A stretch of 64,000 nt of DNA, taken from the NCBI GenBank assembly GCA_034766995.1, contig CM068319.1:22079469-22143468 (forward strand), given 5' to 3'. A program made the translations under genes and the position numbers. Below the pieces are notes generated by a model. It was not told where the DNA came from. It was given only the letters and a program-made list of their open reading frames with translations, and ran no database searches. This document shows positions 1 to 16,692 of the stretch, in pieces (position 1 is the stretch's first letter; each line of letters begins with the position of its first letter). The DNA is from Acanthacorydalis orientalis. Lineage: Eukaryota; Arthropoda; Insecta; Megaloptera; Corydalidae.

Positions 1-34
1 GATACTTAAAGAAAATATTTAAATTAAGTATATA

Positions 35-87
<53 letters not shown>

Positions 88-473
88 CGTTATAATATAC
101 GTTCTTCTAAGATAATATATTGTAAATCCATTTTTTCCATAAATGAGACTTTGATATCTCTTGGATTAAAAAACGCACATTGTTACCAAGAGACCCTAGC
201 TGTCGATGCGCCCTAAAACCCATTAACTTAACAGTTATTAAAGCGAACTAATCTAATTCAATGATTATCCTTTTTTGAGATTTACTCACTTTATATGTAA
301 GCACAATATCATGAGTCTCTAAGGTAGTTAATGATTGTTATTTTATAAAAAATATAGCATTGATACATTTTATAATATGTTTCAAAGCACAAGTATTAAT
401 ACTTGAGAAAGAGGAACAAAATAAACTAGTGCAGTGATTTTCTTCTGTATACATACACACGTAAACCCATATA

Positions 474-514
<41 letters not shown>

Positions 515-970
515 AAAATATAATAAATATTGATTCATGTATTTGAATAAAAATGAAGCCAGTTTTCCTTTAACAACAAAATAAATCTTTCAGATAAGAT
601 GAATGTGAAATTAAAGCAAGAAAGGTATTTTTTTATAAATAAAAAAACATTTATATTATATATATTTATAAAAATAACAATTGTTATACTGAATTCTATA
701 AAATTTTTCTGAAATATTTTCCTTGCATTGACTGCTCTTTGTGTATGTTCAGTAATATTTGTTAAGCAATATATCATATTTCAGGTTTTTTAACAAAAAC
801 GTATATTAATTGCGTGCAACAAATATTACTTTTATTAATGATTAAATTGAAAATTGAACAGTTTACATAATAAACACAAAAGGAAACATCAATTACAAAT
901 CATGTCAATGAGAATTTTGTTTTTATAATTATATTTTGGTATCGGTGGCTTAAAAAGATATTTTGCAATT

Positions 971-1018
<48 letters not shown>

Positions 1019-1131
1019 ACTATTAGACGAATCGCTGGTGAATACAGAATATTTAATTTATTTTAATTCGAATGAATCAATACTTTTCTTTTCTGCACAT
1101 TTATGTACGGTTTTCTGACATTCTTATCCCA

Positions 1132-1183
<52 letters not shown>

Positions 1184-1651
1184 ATTATTTGAATATGCAT
1201 TCAAAGTTTATTTTAAATTAATAGTACATGAATTTTCAGTTTAATTTTAATGTCATTAAAAACAGATTATTGACTTTTTATTGTTGTTTGTACTCTTTTA
1301 TATTATTATAAAGAATTTTTATATGGAAAACAAGATGTGTGCACTAAATCTAGATTATAAATCTCAATAAAAAAAAACTAAAAGTCTAAATACATATATG
1401 ATTATTTTAGTTTTTATAAAACAATTTTATTACAGCTATATTTTCTTAAATAAATTTTATTATCATAAATATTTGGAAATAAGAAAACAAAAATATAGAT
1501 AACCATTTTTAATAATTAAAAAATATGTAAGAAAAGAAGAAATGGCTGAAGTTATCAGAAACTTTATTTAATGTGTCAGATCAGAATGTAAAATCTATTA
1601 AATTTTAATGTCGGATTTCTTATATTTCATTATTTCAATGTTCTTTGACAA

Positions 1652-1703
<52 letters not shown>

Positions 1704-2896
1704 CATGTATAGAGAGAGAATACTTGATTCAGATGTTCATATAAAGAGATCTGAAAAGATATAAATTTTGTGAATAATTCAGTTTCTTAACATGAGGAAA
1801 CTATCTATTCAAATTTTGACGATTTCTTAAAAATAAATTACATATTTTATGCATGGTAATATGTTTTATGAAATTTAAATTTTGTTAAATAAATGTAACA
1901 GTAAAATAAATAAATAATAAGTTTGTAGTTATTTCAGAAATAAGTACTAAGTAAATGTATTTTATCAGTTTTGAAAAAAGAGATGTTTATGTTAAAAGGA
2001 AAACAGATTAATCAGTTGAATTGCAAAAGGTGTTACAAATATATACTACGTACCTTTCACTTCAGTCAAAATTTTGTTTAAAATATGTAAAAACAATTAA
2101 CATGTATTCTGTATTACTTTATTATCTTTCCTAAATATTGTACTCTAGATCTCTGTACTAAAAATAACATTATTTTGCTATTTTTTTAAAAAAAATTAAC
2201 TCGTTAGTTCTGTTGTAGCTACATGTAGTAACATTTCAGATATGTATCGGATATTTTTTAAGACAAAAAAAATCCATACGCATACGTAACAATTTCAGTT
2301 AAAGCACTATGCAAGCTGATATGAGGTCGACATTAATTAAGCCTTACACATTTTTTTAACGATTACTGGTTTTAATTTAATTTAATCTTCATCTATATTA
2401 CATCCAGTAGTTCACTTCATCACTATTATGATCCTATCTATTGTAAATTTTTGCTGACTCAGTAACTAGGCTTATTCTTACTCGTGTTACACTTGAGGTA
2501 TAATCATATTATCACTTTATCATAATACATTATCCGACGGATGGAGTTGTTTTCCATTAGAAACAATTTGTAGATTTTATCATATCATAGACGAAGTCAG
2601 TTCGTTTTCATTACGTTTCACTCTCACAGTTTTTAAAACCATAAAAATATGATTTTACAAGATTTCGCAAAAATTCAAATAGATTGAAGATAAGAAACGT
2701 ATCTTATCTGTAAACGTATATCTTAATGTAGATAATATGATCATTAATTTGTAAAAAAGTGAAACCTTTCTAAAGTAAATTGGAATCTCTAATCTAAATT
2801 TATTCCTTACAGAGACGTTTTGTTATAAAGAGTTAACACACAATATATATCTAGAACTAATTCCCACCAACTATATTTTTTAAATAATCATTTTCG

Positions 2897-2934
<38 letters not shown>

Positions 2935-3624
2935 CTGTAATTTTTAAGGATTAATTATTATTTATGTTCATTTTAACTCAAAAAATCTTTCGTTAATTTT
3001 TGAAATTGTAAACATACCTATTAAAACAGATTTTATTTGTCGATTTTATCAAATTTTTAGTTGTTTAATTTTTATTTTTATGATAAACGCATATAATTTT
3101 ATTGATATTCATATATATTTCAAAAAAAAATTACTCGATCAATATTTTATATTTGTTCTTATCTATTAAAATGAACTCCGAACTGCGAATGACAAAATAA
3201 TTCAATGACTTCAGACCACACAGAAAATATATGCACGTTAAATATAACAAGAAAAGGTAGAAAAAATACAACGAATACCAAAACAAACATGAGTCACATA
3301 CATTATAACAAAAGTAAGGTATTTGGAATGAAAATGTGTAAAATGTATTGCAAAAGAGAAGACAACTGATGAATAAAGTCATTGACTACGAGCTAGGAAA
3401 TATAAATAAATGCACAAAGAGATTATTGAGTGTGTGTAATAATGTGTAATAATGATATTAACATTTATTTGAAATTATTATCAAAAAATGTTTGTGAAGA
3501 AGTACTGGATCATTCAAATTCTAACAAATTTGAAAATTGCTTAATGTAAAAATGAAAATTTAAAGGCCGAAGATACACACATACATACATATATAAATAT
3601 ACATACATGCATACATACATACAT

Positions 3625-3666
<42 letters not shown>

Positions 3667-3963
3667 CATATATATAGAGAGAGAGAGAGAGAGAAAAAAT
3701 AGCTTAATTATTGTATTGGACTTACATTTGACTTAATAATTCAAATTACAAAATGATGTCACAGTTTATTGAAGAAGATTCAGTCGACAGAGAGAATATC
3801 ATCTAAGATGTCAATGATTATTAGCTGGTCTTTATAAGGCATTAATCCAATTGAATTCTTAATCTTCTTGATATTCAATAGTTTATACATTGCAAGTGAA
3901 AAAATTAAATTTAAAATGTTATTCAGTAATAATCATAAAGTATTTACATTGCTATTAATGAAT

Positions 3964-4020
<57 letters not shown>

Positions 4021-4030
4021 AAAGAAATCA
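1..4030. other. AT-rich intergenic DNA
   Basis: (TA)n arrays at about 41-82, 476-507, 973-1016, 1133-1176, 2899-2931 and 3968-4018, plus compound ones at 1657-1703 (TA/TG) and 3575-3694 (CATA/CA/TA/GA). No gene or element recognised. Confidence 0.8.
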
Positions 4031-4039
4031 TATAAAATT

Positions 4040-4345
4040 AAATAAAAACACTCAGTCCAGTATAAAGACAGTCATGTCTCGAACACCAGACTGTACGTAT
4101 GCCTGATAAAAAGCAAAAACCGCAACTAGCAAGCTGTTAATTAGTCAACCCCTCGTAGCCACAGAGCGGAACAAACTTTTGTGCATTGGCAGCCCTGCAT
4201 AACAGTTCAACAATGGAATTATATGGTCCGGTGTACAGATAAATACACCCACGTACATTTGCCTCGATGGTCACATAATTGAATATTAATAGCACAGTGG
4301 AATCGGTTAATAGCGTGCTGATTGCAGTTTCCACAAGAATCTAGC
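4040..4345. promoter_or_regulatory. Candidate conserved non-coding block, downstream of BarH
   Basis: About 300 bp of balanced, non-repetitive sequence bounded by (TA)n arrays at 3968-4018 and 4377-4452. It contains TTAATTAGTCAACCCCTCGT and several ATTA/TAAT cores. It lies 8 kb beyond the Bar stop. No convincing protein in any frame; the minus ORF through it has no recognisable domain. An enhancer is inferred from composition only. Confidence 0.4.
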
Positions 4346-4376
4346 ATGCGTTGCAAATTAATTATTTTAATTCCAT

Positions 4377-4388
4377 TATATATATAAA

Positions 4389-4452
<64 letters not shown>
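4377..4452. repeat. (TA)n array
   Basis: About 75 bp of TA with G interruptions at both ends. It closes off the denser block 4040-4345. Confidence 0.95.
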
Positions 4453-4459
4453 ATAGTAA

Positions 4460-5350
4460 ATGAACACAACAAAAACAAGTAATTCAAGAGATAAATAATT
4501 CGGTAAAATAGATAATGAATAAATAAAACTATTATTAAATAACAATAGAGAATGATAATATTTGATGCAAGTTTTTTGTAACAAATAAAAAGTGTTACAT
4601 AAAGTTACTTTAGTTTGATTTTTTTATCTATAATGTCAAATTCGCACTATTTTTTTCTTGATCTTTTTGAACATCAATGTTATTTTTTCTAATTTCAATA
4701 AATTAGATCACATACATAATGTTTACTTAAATTATATTTAGAGATTCTTAAGAAATATTACAGTCATTAAAAAATATGTGTTCTGTGTGTGGCACGTAAT
4801 TATTATTTGGATGTATTAAACAGAAATAAAAATAATTAGTATATAAACTACTTGTAGTTAAGAAAAAAAAATATTAATAACGTACCTTGTTTAATTGTAC
4901 TAAACCTTTTTAATTGAATTGATGTCGTGTGATATATATATATATAAATGTATGTATGTATATATATATATATAACGTTAAGTAGATGTAATTTTAAATA
5001 CAAAAAGATAAAAATCACAGTTTTAATTTTCATAACTATACGTATTTTGTCATTATTCTTTTTAAAGTAGTATAATAACTTCTGTTACATTATGCCTATA
5101 ATAATTACAAACATGTTAATAAGACGAACAACTTTAATATTTTTTTTTATTAAAACCAAATAATCAACTCGGTGAACGGTTGAACAATAAGTCAGAAGTT
5201 TGAATCGAGTTACATTTGAGATTAATATAAGTTTTTTTCTTAAAACAAATCTTTTTTAACAACTTGACTTTGATATTATTGTAAAATAATTATAAAAATC
5301 CTAAAATACATTAGAATTTAAAAGTACTCTATCGAAGAATGTATAGTTTA

Positions 5351-5405
<55 letters not shown>

Positions 5406-6401
5406 GTGTGTATAATAATTTAATATTTTTTATTGCTCAGAGCTAGAATATTAAAAAAATGTTTCCTTTTTAAAAAAAAATAAGGTTATTAATTAAGACA
5501 AAAAGATTAATTTGTTATGAAATGTACTAATAAAAACGTTGTTCGTATCAAAAATGTCTAATAGAGAGATTAATTATTTTCTAAATGAAAAATTTCAGTT
5601 CTTTGAGTTCAGATTTATTTTCATGGCTCATTTGGTCCCATCCGGTTGTTAACTGCCAGTTAATTATTTAAATATATTCACAATTAATTAATTTAAATAT
5701 ATTCACAATGTATGTATTTCGTAATTAATGTTGAATAAAATCAATTCAGTAAATAATGATCACGTGCATTCAATATAATTCATTGTCAGAAATGTATGAA
5801 AGTAATATAGATGAGCAAAATAGATAAATAAATGATAAACATAAATGGAAATAAAGTCCTTCTATTTAATTCATAATGAATTATGCGTCTTTATTAATAG
5901 GAGTTTTTTGCTTTTTAAAAAGTCATCTGATCGGTAATTTTTGTATAAGACGCAGGTACTGTAAGTGAAAAATATGTAAAAATTTTATCACTAGTTTGAT
6001 TTCGAATATTGTAATTATATTTTAAACATTTTTAATAACTGTTAATTGGATATTTTTCATACATTTAACAACTTGTATGTCTTGTTTGTATTTACATAAG
6101 AAAATAGTGTATATATATATATATATATATATGTATGTACGCATATATGCATGTATGTATGTGTACATAAAGTATGGATGAAAAAATAATTGACACTAAT
6201 AAGTCAATAATATCTGGTTATTTGAACTAATTGATATATTAATAATATATTCATGCACATAAATCAGTGTCAGTAGATGATATGATCCAAAATTATTGAC
6301 AATAAAACATTGAACATGATTTTCTGTTGTATGTAATTATATTTTATTATTCACTTTCCGTAAAAATAGTTTACACACATATTTTCATATTAGTTATTTT
6401 A

Positions 6402-6439
<38 letters not shown>

Positions 6440-6460
6440 GTATGGATATTTTTATACATT
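4460..6460. other. AT-rich intergenic DNA
   Basis: Simple arrays at 4935-4972, 5345-5412 (TA/TG), 6110-6165 and 6402-6437. One short tandem duplication at 5659. Nothing coding. Confidence 0.8.
5659..5709. repeat. Short tandem duplication
   Basis: TTAATTATTTAAATATATTC is repeated as TTAATTAATTTAAATATATT with ACAAT after each, two units of about 25 bp. Confidence 0.7.
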
Positions 6461-6469
6461 GCATATTTT

Positions 6470-7055
6470 TTAGGTTCGTCGAAAAATAATTGCAGTATAT
6501 ATGCAGTAAATAATTGCAGTATATAACCTTCAAATTCATATATATTTTTTAATTTAATTGGTTTTAAGTTGTCCAGAAATGTTAGATGACTAACGCCTAA
6601 CTTTTGTGCAAGCTTTCGAATTATTGTGCGTGGTATTGATTCAATTAACGCATTTAGTTGGTCGTTATGAACTGAAGGAGGACACCCGCGACATACTTCA
6701 TCTTCAAGGCTCTCGTCTTTAGCACAAAATTTTTGAAACCACCACTAAGCCGTACGTTCCTTCACAGTACCCACACCACAAACATCGTTTATTTTTTCGT
6801 GTAGTTTGTACTGCTTTACCATCCGTTTTGTACTCTTAAACAATTTTCTCTTATTTACTTCTTTCCATCTTTAATTCAATAACTCAATTTGAACCAAAAT
6901 TAATAATAAAATCAAAGTCGATGTTACCAAAATACAGACCAAAAATACACTTTAAAATGATATTAACATGAATACGTTCGAATGATATTTTTATTGATGA
7001 AATTAAGGTGAAAATTCAGGAAACACAAACCGCAATTATTTGCCTACCAATCTAA
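6470..7055 (-). mobile_element. Internally deleted mariner element, copy 1
   Basis: On the minus strand it runs from a terminal repeat at 7055 (TTAGATTGGTAGGCAAATAA) to a matching inverted terminus at 6470 (TTAGGTTCGTCGAAAAATAA). Between them is the N-terminal part of a mariner transposase: readable pieces are WFQKFCAKDESLEDE, RPSSVHNDQLNALIES and RTIIRKLAQKLGVSH, matching the paired-type helix-turn-helix region of mellifera/irritans-like mariners. The catalytic D,D(34)D domain is absent, so at about 0.59 kb it is less than half the usual 1.3 kb. The reading frame is broken by stops and indels. Next to the 6470 terminus an ATACTGCAATTATTT block is tandemly duplicated. A TA flank is clear only at 7056-7057. 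Non-functional. Confidence 0.85.
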
Positions 7056-7059
7056 TAAT

Positions 7060-7324
7060 TGACTGTTAATTTCCATGAATATAATATTTAAATCTGAATG
7101 AAGATTGTAGCTCTTTTGGTTCAATAATTTTAACTATTTAAATATGTATTTGAATACATAGACAATATAAATTGATACATTTCACAACGTACTTAATATA
7201 ATATAAAATCAATTTTATATGATTTAAGTTCAAAAAACTTCAGTATTAAACTATTGAACGATTTAAGTTGTATAAATCAATGAATTTTTTTCAACCCTTA
7301 TTTAGCACTCATATCTAAAATTTC

Positions 7325-7377
<53 letters not shown>

Positions 7378-8990
7378 TACTTTAGTTAATTTTGTGTGAA
7401 TGATTAAATAAATAAATATGAACCAACTTTTTATTTATAAACTGTAAATTAAAATTTACAATTTTAAAATACTTCACATCGGACTGCAGGTCAAATTTTA
7501 AATGAATGAATTTTCGATAGTGACGAGGACAATCAAAGATGAATTATTTATAATTATTATATAAAATAATTATTATATAGAAAACAAGCTATTTTTAAAG
7601 TGTGTGTAAGTCCATTATTCCATTGGCATTTTCTGATTGACATAAAAATGCTTAATATTAAAATAAAACCAACACAAATATTAGATAAGTAGTAAAGAAT
7701 GATTAAATAGTTACATGAATTATAAATTGTTAATAAATGATTCGAATTATTAATAATTATTATTTATGTAAAATTTATTACTCGTTTAATGCAAGCCGTT
7801 GTGTGTGAAATAAGGAAATTTAATGCTATTTATTTACAGACGTGACTGCAAAAGGACTTTAGTATTATAACACGAAAGGGGCGTAACTGGATAATTTATA
7901 CATTATACTACTATTACACATCTGATTACAATTGTATAATATTTGTTGTCATTTATTAGAAGAAGGTGTCTATGTATCTAAAAATGTGTACAAATTTAAT
8001 AGTTGTTTCATCGAGTAAACATTTCCAATGTGTGATCCGAGAATTACCTGAACCTCTAACCATTCGTAAAAGGTTTGATGATTTTATGTCGAAAAAAGTT
8101 TAAATAATGTTAATTCTACGAATATACCTTTTACATACAATAATTTAAAAGTAAAATATAAAAAATAATATCTGTACACTTATGTAAAGCAAGAAAATTA
8201 TTTTAATTGATTTTTATTAAGGCATTTAGTATTATACATAAAAAGTAAAAAAATAATTAATATTATTATGCTGAAATTTATTTTCAATTGGTAGTCCATG
8301 TGCCTTCTGACCATCCGTTTGAAGTAGTTTATAAATATCAAAACTTTGAATTATGTGTAACTATTTATTGATAAATACTATATTTTGTTTTTAAAAAAAG
8401 TATTGATCTTGTAAAAATAATAACTTGACGATTCTGAAAAGAAAATATGTGCATATATAATTCAAACAAACTTTCAATTTTAAAATCGCATTTATTTTAA
8501 GTACTCATTTTGCACTATATTATAATATCATTGTCTCGCCTTACAAAGTAATTAATATATTACAGATTTTTTCGACCATAAAGCTTCTATAAACAGTGAA
8601 ATTATTATTTTAATGTGTTTTGTACTCACTGCTCGCATGGTTCAGAAAAATTAACATAAAAGTCAACTCGAACTAAATGAAATGCATTTGTTAGAAATGA
8701 TTCGCATTGCAATGTCTTTATTAATTTTTTTGTACTTTTAACTATTGCTGTAGAAATTGATTACAGAGATTAAAAAAAATATATATATATTCTCCATAAA
8801 TAAAATTTTAATTTGTGAATTGTAAACAATTTTTAATATGAAATATACCTGTTATTTTAATTTAAACTGAATTGTTATCAACATGTGAATGATTTCTCAA
8901 ATATTCTTTTAGTTTATTTTATATTAGTTTTTCCACCATGTTTTTCTTTAAAACAAATGAGCAGTGTGTAAGTCGTATATAATGTAATAC
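7060..8990. other. AT-rich intergenic DNA
   Basis: One (TA)n array at 7329-7372. Otherwise featureless to my reading. Confidence 0.75.
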
Positions 8991-8999
8991 TGCTTATTT

Positions 9000-9440
9000 T
9001 TCCTAACAAGCGTTTCGTTAATGAAATACCGTTTTAATCAGGGCATGCAAAATATGATTATTCGTATTAATACATTATACGCATATCACACTTTCCAAAC
9101 CGAGCAGCAATTAAATTTAAAACTATTTAGTTATAATACACTGTTTCATATAAACTGTTCGAAATTTCGTCATGGAAATTTTTTAACACAAATTAAATAA
9201 TTAACGTGTCGTATCGAAAAAGGCATCATTTACGTTATTACTTTCTCGATTCGTTCGTATTTCGAAATCTGAATTTACATTGGAAATAAAATTAAAAGAA
9301 CATCGAGTTTTGTATCGATTTTCATTAACGAAACCGCACTGTACTGCTCGTTATGTAACCATTTTCCTAACATATGTACACGTACTGCGAATCCTTAATT
9401 AAAATAGTCCATCACTAACTAAATCACAATCGCTTTATGA
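9000..9440. promoter_or_regulatory. Candidate conserved non-coding block, downstream of BarH
   Basis: Non-repetitive stretch with many CG dinucleotides (TCGTATCG, TTCTCGATTCGTTCG) in AT-rich surroundings, about 3 kb beyond the Bar stop. No ORF. Confidence 0.3.
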
Positions 9441-9449
9441 ATTTGTCCC

Positions 9450-12530
<3,081 letters not shown>

Positions 12531-12537
12531 GCAAATT

Positions 12538-13003
12538 CTACACGTGTATAGGTTCATCCTCATCACTACCTGATTGAGGTCCCGTCGAATCTATCCTGAC
12601 AGGCGGTGAGCCTGGATTTAATGGGGACGCAGGTGGTGAGGGTGATCTAGGGCTTACTTCAGGAGGAACTGGAGGTGCTGCGGTTGAATAATAACTGCCT
12701 AACGTAGATAGCGAACTACTGGCTGCTAATGTACCGAGGTGTGCAGATGGACCGGCAAGTGCCAGTCCTGGTAATCCAGCCGGGCCTGTTGCTGGATACA
12801 GACGGTAAGGCAGAGGTTTCTGTAACGTTACTGCCGCCGCTGCTGCAGCTTGACGATAATACAGATCAGCGGGCGCGGCTCCTTGAGGAGGTGGATACCA
12901 ACATCCGTACGGTGGGGCGCCGTACAGACGTTGGAAAGCGGCATAATTTCCTGCTTCGGCAAGTAATTCTAAACCTACTGCCGTTTGACGTTTCCATTTT
13001 GTT
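12538..13003 (-). CDS. B-H1: BarH homeobox gene, last coding exon (end of homeodomain plus C-terminus)
   Basis: Terminal coding exon of a Bar-class homeodomain transcription factor, expected to act in the nucleus in neural and sensory cell fate. It starts right after a TTTATTTCAG acceptor (intron ends at 13004). Its first base completes the Arg codon left open by the upstream exon. The protein then reads TKWKRQT (homeodomain positions 54-60) and AVGLELLAEAGNYAAFQRLY, the block that follows the homeodomain in BarH proteins. Next come a Pro/Tyr/Ala-rich stretch with a six-Ala run and a Pro/Ser-rich tail. The acidic end SDEDEPIHV is followed by TAG at 12540-12538. In all 154 residues follow the split codon. 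Possible AATAAA signals lie downstream on this strand (around 12205-12210 and 12165-12170) but mean little in such AT-rich DNA. B-H1 versus B-H2 cannot be decided here, so the symbol stands for the family. Confidence 0.95.
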
Positions 13004-13129
13004 CTGAAATAAAAAAATAAATAATTAAAATTAATTCGACTTAATAAATGCAAACAAAAAATAAAAATAATTAATCATTGTTTCAAATTGTATAAATTTT
13101 CAATATAAACGAAATTCTATGCACAGAGT

Positions 13130-13480
13130 ATGAACAATTCTTAACGGTACGAGCGAAAGTTCAACGGCATCGAATATCAAATGCAAAAGTGCATACCGTA
13201 ATTTACAAATTATACAAGTTGCGCATTTTGTAACGGCGGGTTAAAATGTTTATGCTAAAAATGATATTAACTCGCTGTTGAGAGTGCAATTATTTTTTTA
13301 CTCGTGTTAAGTTTCTGAACGTAAAGCTTCAAGTCCAACATGAAATTCATTGTAATTATTCTCTGCAAACAGTGCATTACACATAATGGCCTGACAGACG
13401 GTTCATTGGTTCAAACCATCGCATGAACTTATAGATTCTTTACTATAATCATACACAGACAGCCTTGACCGCCCGACGAT
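13130..13480. promoter_or_regulatory. Candidate conserved block in the Bar intron, near the last exon
   Basis: Higher-complexity sequence starting about 130 bp into the intron (its 3' end in transcript sense), with CG-containing words (ACGGTACGAGCGAAAG, CCGCCCGACGATTAG). No frame is coding-like. Confidence 0.3.
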
Positions 13481-14038
13481 TAGAAACGCTGCATTTTAGA
13501 AAAATAAAATGAAAATCACGGAAAATATTATGTTATCAATGGTACGGCGCTGGGGCGCAACCGCTGGTTTCTTTTTTTTTATTGCGAAAAGCCAAGTACG
13601 AATGTTTACCGTTTTGGTATAAATATACATATATGCAGCACGTATTGCTCCATAAATATTGATTCTAATCTTTGCACAGACCGATCCTCCAATGTATTGT
13701 TTTATACTACACTTATGACCTGTTATTGCTTTATGCATTTTATATTGTAAATTCCATGTTAACAATGTATGTATACCAAACGATTATTTTATGAGTAAAG
13801 TAAAAATGTTTTGAATACATTTATATTCATGGAAAAACATAAGCTAATGAAACATATTGCCATTACGTTAGCTTATATAACGTGTATCATGCAATTTGTT
13901 TCACGTGAAATTTAAATTACACTTTTTTATCACACCTATATTCTAGTTATTATTTACTTGTTCATTTCATAACATTATTAAAAAAAATCTATAAATGTAA
14001 TTTAATACTTGAATATTATTTTAATTATTTCTCTATAC

Positions 14039-14041
<3 letters not shown>

Positions 14042-14111
<70 letters not shown>
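14042..14111. repeat. (TA)n array
   Basis: About 70 bp of uninterrupted TA inside the Bar intron. A second one of about 55 bp follows at 14409-14463. Confidence 0.95.
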
Positions 14112-14113
<2 letters not shown>

Positions 14114-14402
14114 AGAATCAGTGTCGATTCCGAAAAATATATTTTTATTAGTGAAAAAATAAACATTGAAAAATTCTCATAAACTTCAATTATCAAACAA
14201 TGTGGCAGAGGGTTCTATCAAAAATATATTTGATTTCACTTATGTTTTTTATTTCTCAATATAATAGATATTTTATCTTTTATCAAAAAAAAGTTATTAA
14301 CAGTCTTTCAGGTTTTATTTTTTACATATTTTATTCTTTTAATAACGTATAAAAATCACTTGTAAATGTTTCACCATAAAAACACACACATACACAGATA
14401 GA

Positions 14403-14468
<66 letters not shown>

Positions 14469-14729
14469 CGTGATAAAATAAATACTTTACTCTTTTTAAT
14501 AGCTAATTTTACATGAAATCATTAAAGAAAATAATACCTTTTGAAGTGCAATGTAATTTAAAAATCATATTATAAAAATCATTTATTATGGCTATGACTA
14601 AATCTGTATTTTCAGTACTTTAAACCACACATTTTATAATCGAATTTATACATACGCACCTGTGTATATATATATATATATATCGATACTTTTAGGGTAA
14701 TGTATATGTAAATATAGAACCAAATAATA

Positions 14730-15010
14730 TTTGTAATTATTAACTTTTTCCAACTTTGGCTTGAATGTAATTGCTTAACGTATTTCACGGTGACCCATAT
14801 ATTGACGTCATCTATCAAGATACCGTCTCAGAAATACATAATTGAAGTGGAGTTTAACCGTATTTAGTAGAGATTGGATCGCGGAACGCACTTCCACTAC
14901 AATAAAAACGACCGCTAATTACTAATCAAGATATGTATGTAATACGTCAACTAAGTATGCATGTTTAACTGCCACCGACAAAGTACTGGTCACGAACGAT
15001 TCTGTTGTCG
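14730..15010. promoter_or_regulatory. Candidate conserved block in the Bar intron
   Basis: Contains TGTAATTGCTTAACG, TTGACGTCATC (a CRE/AP-1-like site) and GACCGCTAATTACTAATC, homeodomain-type cores clustered within 280 bp between (TA)n arrays. Confidence 0.35.
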
Positions 15011-15031
15011 TTCTTAACACTACACATACAC

Positions 15032-15068
<37 letters not shown>

Positions 15069-15069
15069 A

Positions 15070-16364
15070 CCTTTAATTTTTAATTTGTTGTTTTCGCTGA
15101 TTGCATAGTTCAAAAGTTTTAAAAATGTAATTAAATTTTCAAAGTAGAAAATGCTAATTTTATTTTATTAAAGTAAATCATAATTTTTCATAGAACTATA
15201 TAAAAAATGTGGACGGTGTTCAGCAAATTATTTTTAGAATAGTTAAACAAAAATTTGGTTGAATTCAATAAAACTGTGTTTTAGTTACAGAATAACGAAT
15301 TGTATACAATTAAATGTGAGTAAAAAATTAACAGAAAAATTTCTATACAACGAATTAATCTATAAAGATGTTCGTTTTTTTTTAACTCGAGATAGATATT
15401 GAAAGTCGCTTTAGTTTTTGATTTTTATGTATTAACTCTATAAGAAAATTTAGATATTATCAAATTTATTATAGTGAGTTAAAAGTTCATTTTAAAACAG
15501 AAAGTTAATTCTGTTTAAAATTTGATGTATAACCAAATTTATATATTTTATTACTATTTTCAAAATAAATATATAAACTGTAAACATATTTAAATAACAA
15601 TACATAACTAATGAAAAAGTATTGCATCTGTACAAAGTTGATGTTTTATATTTACACAATATACACAAGATTTTATTTATATACAGTACCCATAAATGCG
15701 ACTTTGTAAGAAACTTTTTAAGAAGAAAAATATTCAAATGAGCTTTGAATATTTATTTTATTAAATATTTAAGATATTAGCTTTATTGAAAGCATGATTA
15801 AGGGTGATTAAATTAGAGAAAAATTTCAATCAAAAAAGGAATTCAATCAGAGATAAAATATTCTATATTTAATCTTGTTATTATTATGCTTCTTTGATTC
15901 ATTTTTATTAACGAATATTTATTTTGACATTTTTATCATCTTCAGATATATATATATATATACTAACTATAGTTTCATGATCAAAATATAACTGTTGTTT
16001 TAGAATTATATTAATTGTTTAACCATACTGATTAAAATCTACATGAAAAAAATATAAATCTTGAAACTAATCAACATTAGAGACAAAAAAAATATCAATA
16101 TTAGTTACAACTGATTTACAAGTCAATCAATTACAAAATATGATCATAAATTTTTGATATTCTAAGAAAATACTTGCCTTAATTAAAATCTATAAAGTAT
16201 AAAAATGTTATAATGGAGAATTAATATTTAATAAAATTCTTAAATTCTGAACTAGAATCTTTTGCAGTGTATCTTCTTCAATTAAAACCAGTGATAATAC
16301 ATTGAAACAGAGAAAATATATTATTTTAATTATTAGTTAAAAGCTCTATCTCTTAATTTCTCTC

Positions 16365-16397
<33 letters not shown>

Positions 16398-16599
16398 CGA
16401 ATTTATTTCAAAGATAATAAAGAAATATAGATAACAAATATTTTAGTTCTTGTTAGTTGAACATAATATTTTTTTAGATATGAAAAATAAAAATAATTAA
16501 ATAGAGGTAAAATACATTTGTGTACATACATATTCTTCTTGTACATTATTTACTGAATTATTAATCATAATCACAGTTTCACATCAAAAAATGATTTAG

Positions 16600-16692
<93 letters not shown>

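Noticed and set aside
12729..13007. Plus-strand ORF over the Bar last exon
   Set aside because: Exact antisense of the conserved Bar C-terminus, so a shadow of GC-rich coding sequence.
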